DNA from: an uncultured Clostridia bacterium
GTDB lineage: Bacteria > Bacillota > Clostridia > Oscillospirales > Ruminococcaceae
Direction: 5' to 3'
Assembly: GCA_947175655.1 (NCBI GenBank)
Contig: CAMWNQ010000106.1
Coordinates: forward strand, 1-6,005
Length of the DNA: 6,005 nt
Shown one piece after another: positions 1-5,232 of this stretch. The notes beneath the pieces are model-generated. The model was not told the DNA's origin. It made no database searches and was given only the letters and a program-made list of their open reading frames with translations. A program made the translations under genes and the position numbers. Positions within the stretch are counted from its first letter, which is position 1. Each line of letters starts with the position of its first letter.

Positions 1-1
1 T

Positions 2-34
2 TCGTCGGCAGCGTCAGATGTTTATATGAGACAG
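2..34 (+). other. Untrimmed Illumina Nextera (Tn5) read-1 adapter at contig end
   Basis: Bases 2-15 read TCGTCGGCAGCGTC, the synthetic Nextera read-1 tag. Bases 16-34 match the 19-bp Tn5 mosaic end AGATGTGTATAAGAGACAG except at 22 (G to T) and 27 (A to T). In total 31 of 33 bases agree with the adapter as I know it. Base 1 would be the last base of the index or plain noise. This is library-preparation sequence left on the end of an assembled contig, not DNA of the organism. The genome starts at about position 35. The change at 27 creates an ATG at 26-28 that has misled gene calling. Confidence 0.96.
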
Positions 35-229
35 AAATATGAGAATAAAAAAATACAGAAAGCTGATGATATTATAGCAATACAGGCAGTAATATGCATA
101 GTTCTAGCTATAGGATTTTTTACTGCCAATCTTTTTTATCCTGATATATGTCATGATGTTTATGTTATGCTTGACAATCTGGTGAAAGATAAAGAACATC
201 TTGTTCCATATATTTCAGATTATATATGA
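35..229 (+). CDS. Small single-pass membrane protein, 5'-truncated by the contig end
   Basis: Only the last 64 codons are genomic. The frame is open from 35 to TGA at 227-229, but the ATG at 26 belongs to adapter sequence, so the true start lies off the contig. No ATG occurs in frame in the genomic part until the Met codon at 167-169, inside the conserved-looking region. A charged, lysine-rich N-terminal stretch is followed by one hydrophobic segment (about nt 74-139, AIQAVICIVLAIGFF) and about 30 polar residues, probably extracytoplasmic. The stop overlaps the start of the site-2 protease gene (ATGA), so translation is probably coupled. The arrangement of a small anchored protein before an M50 protease recalls spoIVFA-spoIVFB. 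Some clostridial proteins at this locus carry an M23 (LytM) domain, which is absent here. No family was recognised with confidence, and a regulatory or partner role for the protease is inference from position. Confidence 0.6.
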   Translation, partial: KYENKKIQKADDIIAIQAVICIVLAIGFFTANLFYPDICHDVYVMLDNLVKDKEHLVPYISDYI

Positions 230-795
230 TAAAATTCAGAATACTTTCAACGGATTTTAAAATTGATTTTTCTTTTTTTATGTTCATTGCAATTATTTTT
301 ATGATTAACAATACTGATGATATATTGATATTTTTTGTTTCCTGTGCATTTCACGAATTGGGTCATCTTATAGCAATGTTCATATCAGGTGCGGAAAGCA
401 GAGAAGTATATATAAGTGGTCTTGGAATAAAAATAGTACAGAGTCGTAATAATATGATAAGTGTATGGCGTACACTCATTATACTTCTGAGTGGTTCACT
501 TTTTAACTTTCTGATTTTTTTGCTGGGATATAAAATTCTTTCTCCTGAAATTTTAACAGTGAATCTTATATTGTGTATATTTAATATGCTTCCTTTCAGA
601 AATCTTGACGGAGGAAGTATATTAATCTGTATCGGAGAAATATTGAATGCTGACTATATCTTTGAGATTATCTTAAAAGTTTTTTCAGTAATTATTTTGA
701 TTGCGGTTTTAATTCTGATTTATATTTATGGATTTGAAATAATTCCAGCAGGTGCAGTAATATTGTATTACTGTATTTCAGAATTTTTTGACTGA
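226..795 (+). CDS. Site-2 (M50) intramembrane zinc metalloprotease, SpoIVFB-like
   Basis: This 189-residue, very hydrophobic protein has about four to five membrane segments. The zinc-binding HExxH motif is H43-E44-L45-G46-H47 inside the second segment. A GxxxN signature (G90 to N94, SGSLFNF) and the third zinc-ligand motif, LPFRNLDGG with D128, are both present. These are the defining elements of M50B proteases, which cleave membrane-embedded substrates such as pro-sigma factors, anti-sigma factors or signal-peptide remnants. It is shorter than Bacillus SpoIVFB (near 290 residues) because it lacks the C-terminal CBS domain, so ATP-sensing regulation of the SpoIVFB kind is unlikely. The start at 226 has no good Shine-Dalgarno sequence but overlaps the previous stop as ATGA, which points to translational coupling. 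Catalytic activity is well supported by the motifs. The substrate, and whether the protein acts in sporulation, cannot be told from the window. Confidence 0.88.
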   Translation: MIKFRILSTDFKIDFSFFMFIAIIFMINNTDDILIFFVSCAFHELGHLIAMFISGAESREVYISGLGIKIVQSRNNMISVWRTLIILLSGSLFNFLIFLLGYKILSPEILTVNLILCIFNMLPFRNLDGGSILICIGEILNADYIFEIILKVFSVIILIAVLILIYIYGFEIIPAGAVILYYCISEFFD

Positions 796-810
796 TTTTA
801 TTATTTTGGA

Positions 811-819
811 AAGGGGTGA
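811..819 (+). promoter_or_regulatory. Ribosome binding site that fixes the radA start
   Basis: AAGGGGTGA lies four bases before the ATG at 824. It places the start there rather than at the in-frame TTG at 788, which has no ribosome binding site, overlaps the previous gene and would add 12 residues not seen in RadA proteins. Confidence 0.8.
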
Positions 820-823
820 AAAA

Positions 824-2188
824 ATGGCAAAGTCAAAAGTAATATATGTCTGTAATCAGTGTGGATATGAAAGTTCTAAATGGAATGGAAAATGTCCATC
901 CTGCAATGCTTGGAACAGTTTTGAAGAAGAAATAAAAAACAATAATACAAAGACAGTATCATCAGCAGTTGCAGTGAATCTCTCTGAAAAGATTCTTGAA
1001 CTTTCTGAAATCAATTTTGATTCTGATGTAAGATATGATACAGGAATAAAAGAACTTAACAGAGTTCTTGGCGGTGGACTTGTAAAAGGTTCTATAGTCT
1101 TACTGGGTGGAGAACCCGGTATTGGAAAAAGTACAATTCTTTTGCAGATATGTCAGTTTCTGGGTGAAGACCATTCCATATTATATATATCGGGTGAAGA
1201 ATCGGCAAGACAAATAAAGCTACGTGCTGAACGTCTTAAAGTGGATTCTGAAAATCTTTATATATTGACTGCAAATGATGCAGAGGCAGTATGTGATACT
1301 ATTAACAATTGCAGTCCTGAAATAGTTATAATAGATTCTATCCAGACTATGAGTATATCACAGATTACATCAAGCCCTGGAAGTCTTGCACAGGTAAGAG
1401 AATGTACAAATCTTTTTATGCGTACTGCCAAAACCAAAGAAATCCCGATAATAATAGTAGGACACGTAAATAAGGATGGTGCTATTGCAGGTCCTAAGGT
1501 TATGGAACATATCGTTGATGCTGTACTTTATTTTGAGGGCGAACGTCATCTCAGTTACAGAATACTTAGAGCAGTTAAAAATCGTTTTGGGTCAACGAAT
1601 GAAATAGGAGTTTTTGAAATGGCAGAATCAGGGCTGAAAGAAGTTCCCAATCCATCACAGATGCTTCTTTCAGGAAGACCGCATAATGTATCCGGAACTT
1701 GCGTATCATGTATAATGGAGGGTTCAAGACCTATTCTTGCAGAAGTACAGGCTCTTGCATCAAAAGCAGGATATTCATCACCACGCCGAATGACTACGGG
1801 ATTTGATTTTAACAGACTGACTATAATAATAGCTGTAATGGAAAAAAGAATAGGTGTATTTATGAATACGCTTGATATTTATCTTAATGTAGTAGGTGGA
1901 TTTAAATTGGATGAACCTGCCGGCGATTTATCTGTTGCACTTGCTTTGTACTCCGGAATCATAGACAAACCAATAAGTGAAGAACTCATAGCTTTTGGTG
2001 AAATAGGTCTGGGCGGAGAAATAAGAAGTGTATCACATATTATACAGAGAATACGTGAAGCTGAAAGAATGGGATTTGAAACCTGTATAATTCCTAAACA
2101 GTCTCTTTCTGTACTTAATCCAAAAGATTATAAGATAAATATAATCGGAGTAAGTACACTTAAACAGGCATTTTCTGTAATAGAATAA
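824..2188 (+). CDS. radA: DNA repair/recombination ATPase RadA (Sms)
   Basis: RadA is a hexameric RecA-like, DnaB-type ATPase that drives branch migration and helps process recombination intermediates and stalled forks. The 454 residues match the usual family length of about 455-460. A C4 zinc finger opens the protein (C10, C13, C24, C27; CNQCGY and CPSC). The RecA-like core has Walker A GEPGIGKST at 96-104, Walker B ending in D171 (IVIIDSIQ), and the RadA signature KNRFG at 252-256. The rest, from about residue 285, is the Lon-like C-terminal domain, including the conserved KLDEPAGDLSVALAL stretch. All motifs are intact. The gene follows the M50 protease by 28 bp with no promoter visible between, so it is probably in the same transcript. 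Co-occurrence with a membrane protease gene looks like a shared operon rather than a shared function. Leucine is largely CTT, as in the genes just downstream. Confidence 0.97.
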   Translation: MAKSKVIYVCNQCGYESSKWNGKCPSCNAWNSFEEEIKNNNTKTVSSAVAVNLSEKILELSEINFDSDVRYDTGIKELNRVLGGGLVKGSIVLLGGEPGIGKSTILLQICQFLGEDHSILYISGEESARQIKLRAERLKVDSENLYILTANDAEAVCDTINNCSPEIVIIDSIQTMSISQITSSPGSLAQVRECTNLFMRTAKTKEIPIIIVGHVNKDGAIAGPKVMEHIVDAVLYFEGERHLSYRILRAVKNRFGSTNEIGVFEMAESGLKEVPNPSQMLLSGRPHNVSGTCVSCIMEGSRPILAEVQALASKAGYSSPRRMTTGFDFNRLTIIIAVMEKRIGVFMNTLDIYLNVVGGFKLDEPAGDLSVALALYSGIIDKPISEELIAFGEIGLGGEIRSVSHIIQRIREAERMGFETCIIPKQSLSVLNPKDYKINIIGVSTLKQAFSVIE

Positions 2189-2218
2189 TAACATATGGAA
2201 ATATTTACAAAAAATATA

Positions 2219-2247
2219 TTGACATTTAAGTGTGTCTATGCTATAAT
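2219..2247 (+). promoter_or_regulatory. Sigma-A promoter with extended -10
   Basis: A consensus -35 box TTGACA (2219-2224) and a consensus -10 box TATAAT (2242-2247) are separated by exactly 17 bp. A TG at 2239-2240 gives an extended -10 (TGCTATAAT). Transcription should start near 2254, about 37 bases before the ATG at 2291. This is as strong as a vegetative promoter can look, so the rubredoxin fusion and the isomerase downstream are probably highly expressed. No clear operator palindrome (Rex, PerR or Fur type) overlaps it. Confidence 0.88.
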
Positions 2248-2290
2248 AACAAAAATCAATATGGACAAAAAAAGTTCAGGGAGGTTTTAA

Positions 2291-2908
2291 ATGAATAAGA
2301 GTGCTATGTTCAAGATAAGCTATGGGCTTTATATTCTCACTGCAAAAGAGAATGATTTTGATAATGGCTGTATTATTAATACAGTAAGTCAGGTAACGTC
2401 ATCACCTAATCGCATTTCAATTGCCGTAAACAAGTCTAACAAGACTCTTGAAATGATTATGAAAACAGGGGAATTCAATATATCAGTTCTTTCTGAAAAA
2501 GCTGATTTTTCTGTATTCAAGCGTTTCGGATTCCAGAGTGGCAAAGAAGTTAACAAATTTGAAGGTTTTGATAATGCCAGAACAGCAAATAATGGTATAA
2601 AATATATTACAGATTGTACAAATGCCTATATATCAGCAAAGCTTTTTCACACTGTTGATTTGGGAACGCATCTGATTTTATTTGCTGATGTTACTGACTG
2701 TGATGTTATATCTGATGATAATTCTGCAACTTATGATTATTATCATAAAAATATTAAGCCCCAGTCGGAAAAAGTACTTGGCGGAAAAACTGCATACAGA
2801 TGTAAAATATGTGGATATGTCCATACAGCTGATGAACTTCCTGAAGATTTTATATGTCCTATATGCAAACACGGCATAGACGATTTTGAAAAAATAGTTA
2901 ATGATTAA
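2291..2908 (+). CDS. Flavin reductase-rubredoxin fusion (high-molecular-weight rubredoxin type)
   Basis: The 205-residue protein joins two electron-transfer modules. Residues 1 to about 150 form a flavin reductase-like FMN-binding split barrel, recognisable by the opening FKISYGLYILTAKE and by NTVSQVTSSP at 30-39. Residues about 168-205 form a rubredoxin with iron ligands C171, C174, C189 and C192 (CKICGY and CPICK). The spacing between the two knuckles is short, as in rubrerythrin-type rubredoxin domains. In Moorella a protein of this architecture (Hrb) passes electrons from NAD(P)H to the flavodiiron protein FprA, which reduces oxygen or NO; the same role here is inferred. No flavodiiron or rubrerythrin gene lies in the window. 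The glycine that usually follows the last cysteine is Lys193. The start is fixed by AGGGAGGT at 2278-2285, six bases before the ATG. The gene is first in a unit with the cyclophilin 30 bp downstream. Confidence 0.9.
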   Translation: MNKSAMFKISYGLYILTAKENDFDNGCIINTVSQVTSSPNRISIAVNKSNKTLEMIMKTGEFNISVLSEKADFSVFKRFGFQSGKEVNKFEGFDNARTANNGIKYITDCTNAYISAKLFHTVDLGTHLILFADVTDCDVISDDNSATYDYYHKNIKPQSEKVLGGKTAYRCKICGYVHTADELPEDFICPICKHGIDDFEKIVND

Positions 2909-2938
2909 AAAATAAAAAGAAAGCAGAGTGTTGAAAAT

Positions 2939-3409
2939 ATGGTTATCATAGAAATGGAAAACGGTAGAAAAATAAGTATTGAACTTTATCCTGAAATTGC
3001 ACCTATTACTTGTGCAAATTTTGAAAAGCTTGTAAAATCCGGATTTTATGACGGTCTTTGTTTCCACAGAGTAATTTCAGGCTTTATGATTCAGGGCGGT
3101 TGTCCACAGGGTACAGGAATGGGAGGTCCAGGCTGGAATATAAAGGGAGAATTCTCTTCTAACGGAGTTAAAAATGACCTCAAACATACAAGAGGTGTTA
3201 TATCTATGGCACGTTCAGCGATGCCTGATTCAGCAGGTTCACAGTTCTTCATTATGCACGAAGATGCACCATATCTTGATGGACAGTATGCAGCTTTTGG
3301 ACGTGTTGTTGACGGTATAGAAGTTGTTGATGAAATTGCTGATGTTGCTACTGACAGAAACGACAGACCTCTTGAACCTCAGATTATGAAATCAGTTACT
3401 ATAGAATAA
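2939..3409 (+). CDS. Peptidyl-prolyl cis-trans isomerase, cyclophilin type
   Basis: This is a single-domain cyclophilin of 156 residues that catalyses cis-trans isomerisation of prolyl bonds and assists folding. There is no signal peptide, so it is cytoplasmic. The active-site signature is complete: FHRVISGFMIQGG carries R44, F49 and Q52 (equivalent to Arg55, Phe60 and Gln63 of human cyclophilin A), followed by M90-A91 and SQFFI with Q102 and F103. The C-terminal LDGQYAAFG block is typical of bacterial members. Tyr112 stands where human cyclophilin A has Trp121, the cyclosporin-contact residue, and such replacement is usual in bacteria. The ATG at 2939 has only a weak purine-rich leader (AGAG about ten bases upstream). 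The next in-frame ATG (2954) has none, so the first is preferred. It is 30 bp after the rubredoxin fusion with no promoter between, suggesting co-transcription. The product may be labelled ppiB by others; I leave the symbol open. Confidence 0.96.
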   Translation: MVIIEMENGRKISIELYPEIAPITCANFEKLVKSGFYDGLCFHRVISGFMIQGGCPQGTGMGGPGWNIKGEFSSNGVKNDLKHTRGVISMARSAMPDSAGSQFFIMHEDAPYLDGQYAAFGRVVDGIEVVDEIADVATDRNDRPLEPQIMKSVTIE

Positions 3410-3424
3410 TTTAAAAAAAGCATA

Positions 3425-3435
3425 AAAAAAATCCG
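3425..3435 (+). repeat. Left copy of an 11-bp inverted repeat flanking the hydrolase gene
   Basis: AAAAAAATCCG here is the exact reverse complement of CGGATTTTTTT at 4477-4487. The two copies face each other across the hydrolase unit. Seven of the 11 bases are a homopolymer, so chance is a real alternative. Joined together they would form a standard intrinsic terminator of convergent genes. Confidence 0.45.
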
Positions 3436-3466
3436 GTATTAGTGTGGCACTCATAAAGAAGTTCAA

Positions 3467-3506
3467 GCCATAGTACTTCTGATTTTATGGTTGGAAGTAC
3501 TATGGC
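3467..3506. repeat. Perfect 13-bp inverted repeat (hairpin), 14-base loop
   Basis: GCCATAGTACTTC (3467-3479) and GAAGTACTATGGC (3494-3506) are exact reverse complements around a 14-base loop. A further 6-bp pair, TCATAA (3451-3456) with TTATGA (3508-3513), could extend the base beyond an uneven internal loop. There is no T-tract after either arm, so it is not a standard intrinsic terminator. It sits between the isomerase stop and the -35 box of the hydrolase promoter, ending seven bases before that box. It could be an operator, a 3'-end RNA structure of the upstream transcript, or the end of a mobile cassette. The sequence does not decide between these. Confidence 0.8.
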
Positions 3507-3513
3507 GTTATGA

Positions 3514-3542
3514 TTTACATATTGTTGTGGTCGTGTTATAAT
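3514..3542 (+). promoter_or_regulatory. Sigma-A promoter for the hydrolase gene
   Basis: The -35 box TTTACA (3514-3519) and -10 box TATAAT (3537-3542) are 17 bp apart, with a TG at 3534-3535 extending the -10. The start codon is 39 bases further on, so the leader should be about 30 bases. This makes the hydrolase an independent transcription unit. Confidence 0.75.
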
Positions 3543-3580
3543 TTTTAGTAAGACAAATCGGAATTTGACGAGGAGAAAAA

Positions 3581-4369
3581 TTGGATAATAAAATAGAAAT
3601 TATGAGAATGTTTTTGAAAATAATTATGTGGGTGTTGATTGTAGAATTTGGGTGTAATTTTGTTATGCAAACAGTTAGCTATTCCTTTTATAAGGGGGCA
3701 AAGAAAATGACAGATATTACATCTGTGCCTCAGTATATTCAAATAACAGATAAATTAACGGGATATGGGTATAATCTTGAAGCAAACAGTGACAAGGTGA
3801 TTTTATTCTTTGGAGGTTCAAATTATATTGCATATAATTCTGTTGGAAAATATGCAGACAAGTTTTCCTATCCGTTTTTGGCGGTTGATTATTATGGAAC
3901 GCAGGATAACAAAGGAAAAATGAATTTACAAACAATGAAGAAATCAGCCACAGAATTGTATGATTGGGCAAAAAAGCAGTATCCGCAGGCAGAAATTATA
4001 ATTATGGGACATAGTTATGGTGTTGGTATGGCTACATATCTTTCAAGTGTGAGACAATGCAAAACATTGGTATTGGTAGCTGGTTATAGAGATATTTCTG
4101 ATCTATATAATAAAATGATACCGATATTCTGGGGACCCTTTAAAGTTTTTATTTCAAACAATATTCAGACAGCTGAATATGCGAAAAACGTAACTGCTTC
4201 AGTATATGTAATCGGTTCAAAAGCAGATAAAACATTAAGTGCATCATTACAGGAAAAATTGTCTGATTGCTTTGAAAATTCCGAGTTAAAAATATTTGAT
4301 GATATTACGCACGAAAATTATTTCATTTCAGAAGAGGTTATCAAATATATAAATAGCGTAATTGAATAA
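3581..4369 (+). CDS. Membrane-anchored alpha/beta hydrolase, TTG start
   Basis: A predicted serine hydrolase of 262 residues. One hydrophobic segment at about 11-30 anchors it, with the catalytic domain probably outside the membrane. There is no lipobox, although Cys25 lies in the segment. The fold is shown by strand-turn FFGGS (76-80, oxyanion region), the nucleophile elbow G143-H144-S145-Y146-G147, a candidate acid D216 in the GSKAD loop, and H244 in ITHENYF, so a full Ser-Asp-His triad is present. It resembles the Bem46-like branch of alpha/beta hydrolases; the substrate is unknown. The start is TTG, chosen because AGGAG (3571-3575) sits five bases upstream; the next ATG (3602) has no ribosome binding site. 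It has its own promoter. Leucine is TTG or TTA in 13 of 16 cases, against 2 of 16 in the two genes upstream combined, which is a sign of acquisition. The flanking repeats are consistent with that. Confidence 0.87.
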   Translation: MDNKIEIMRMFLKIIMWVLIVEFGCNFVMQTVSYSFYKGAKKMTDITSVPQYIQITDKLTGYGYNLEANSDKVILFFGGSNYIAYNSVGKYADKFSYPFLAVDYYGTQDNKGKMNLQTMKKSATELYDWAKKQYPQAEIIIMGHSYGVGMATYLSSVRQCKTLVLVAGYRDISDLYNKMIPIFWGPFKVFISNNIQTAEYAKNVTASVYVIGSKADKTLSASLQEKLSDCFENSELKIFDDITHENYFISEEVIKYINSVIE

Positions 4370-4398
4370 ATTCTGATTTATGCGAGTAACACAATATC

Positions 4399-4441
4399 AA
4401 AAACAAGCCCGAAAACGGTTCATCCAAACCGCTTTCGGGCT
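4399..4441 (-). terminator. Intrinsic terminator of the DUF4956 operon
   Basis: A 15-bp stem with a single A-C mismatch (4406-4420 against 4427-4441, core AGCCCGAAA and TTTCGGGCT) closes a 6-base loop. Read on the minus strand the stem is followed by TGTTTTTG (4405-4398), a U-tract. On the plus strand the stem is followed by A-rich sequence. It therefore best serves the minus-strand genes, 71 bases after their last stop. It is much more GC-rich than its surroundings. Confidence 0.8.
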
Positions 4442-4461
4442 AAAAACTTCTATATGGGCAT

Positions 4462-4487
4462 TCCGCTTTTAATTAACGGATTTTTTT
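4462..4487 (+). terminator. Possible weak plus-strand terminator after the hydrolase gene
   Basis: TCCG plus TT (4462-4468, with one bulged C) can pair with AACGGA (4475-4480) around a TTAATT loop, and seven T follow at once (4481-4487). The stem is short, so efficiency is doubtful. The second half (4477-4487) is also the right copy of the 11-bp inverted repeat whose left copy is at 3425-3435, so it could be half of an older terminator. Confidence 0.4.
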
Positions 4488-4512
4488 GGAGGGTAGTCGG
4501 GATTTCTATGAA

Positions 4513-5232
4513 CTAATTTTCATAAACTTTATCGTCATATTTGAAATATACAAGATTTACAGTAAGATTTCCGTTTAAAGCTCTTATTTCATCAATGAAC
4601 TTTTTCTGATTGATGTCATTATAAACATCAACACTGTATATGAGTTCAAAAAGAGTACCGAAATTTGATGTCTTGACACGTCTTAATTTATAGTAACTTG
4701 TATATTTTTTTAGTGTGTCATCGAATAATCCCTGATAGTCAAGATTTTCAGGTATTGATACTTTAAGAGTCATATGGTTGATTTTACAGCCACCGAAATC
4801 GAAGTAATTGAGTACAAGGGTAACAATGCCGATAATTATAAAAAATGCAACTGCAAATCCTATATATCCCAGACCGCAGGCAACTCCTGTAGCCATAGAA
4901 TAGAAAATATATGTAATATCTCTTGGGTCTCCTGGAATACTTCTGAATCTTACAAGTGTAAGAGCTCCGGCAATGCTTAAAGCTCCATATGTAGTGTGTA
5001 TAAGGAGAAGTATAAGTGCAACGATTGGTGGAAGCATTATCATTGTAAGTACATAGCTTTGTGAATAACCTTCTTTTTTATGAGTTGCCATATAAATTAA
5101 GCTGATTAAAAATCCGAGTATAATTGAAGTAATAGTACAGACAAAAAATGGTTTTGCAGTTATATCTTCTGCGGTCTGTGCCGTATTGTTTACAGCATCA
5201 ATAACATTTCCAAAGAATCCGTTTTTAAACAT
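4513..5232 (-). CDS. DUF4956 family multi-pass membrane protein
   Basis: This 239-residue protein belongs to the DUF4956 family, recognised by its signature block at about residues 83-121 (GALSIAGALTLVRFR followed by DPRDITYIFYSMATGVACG). Membrane segments are seen at about 29-48 and 60-79, with two more around 107-140. A soluble tail of about 95 residues (LKVSIPENLDY onward) follows. The family has no established biochemical function that I know of. It is often encoded beside VTC-domain proteins, as here, and the gene starts inside the end of that gene with an 8-bp overlap. The start is the ATG at 5232, 11 bases after AGGAG (5248-5244). The in-frame GTG at 5244 overlaps that ribosome binding site and cannot use it. 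By analogy with the eukaryotic VTC complex it could anchor the polymerase or pass its product across the membrane; that is inference. Confidence 0.9.
   Translation of the reverse strand: MFKNGFFGNVIDAVNNTAQTAEDITAKPFFVCTITSIILGFLISLIYMATHKKEGYSQSYVLTMIMLPPIVALILLLIHTTYGALSIAGALTLVRFRSIPGDPRDITYIFYSMATGVACGLGYIGFAVAFFIIIGIVTLVLNYFDFGGCKINHMTLKVSIPENLDYQGLFDDTLKKYTSYYKLRRVKTSNFGTLFELIYSVDVYNDINQKKFIDEIRALNGNLTVNLVYFKYDDKVYEN

Noticed and set aside
16..34. A genuine Tn5-type transposon end at the left edge
   Set aside because: The mosaic end is preceded by the synthetic Nextera tag at 2-15, which natural Tn5/IS50 does not carry, and it sits exactly at the sequence end.
788..826. Extended radA start at the TTG at 788
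   Set aside because: It overlaps the protease gene, has no ribosome binding site, and adds residues before the zinc finger that RadA proteins do not have. The ATG at 824 has AAGGGGTGA directly upstream.
2678..3067. Minus-strand open frame of 129 codons across the rubredoxin/cyclophilin junction
   Set aside because: It runs antisense to two well-supported genes, its composition is Phe/Ile/Tyr-rich as expected from AT-rich antisense, and no motif is recognisable.
3436..3446. Small AGTG-TGG-CACT palindrome as a terminator for the cyclophilin gene
   Set aside because: The stem is only four base pairs with a three-base loop and no T-tract follows.
3640..3660. Possible lipoprotein lipobox around Cys25 of the hydrolase
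   Set aside because: The residues before the cysteine (V-E-F-G) do not fit the lipobox pattern; an acidic residue sits inside the hydrophobic core position. A plain membrane anchor is more likely.
3717..3971. Minus-strand open frame inside the hydrolase gene
   Set aside because: It is antisense to a gene with a complete catalytic triad and promoter, and its translation shows no domain.
4774..4980. Plus-strand open frame of 68 codons inside the DUF4956 gene
   Set aside because: It lies antisense to the conserved signature block, has no ribosome binding site, and its translation looks random.
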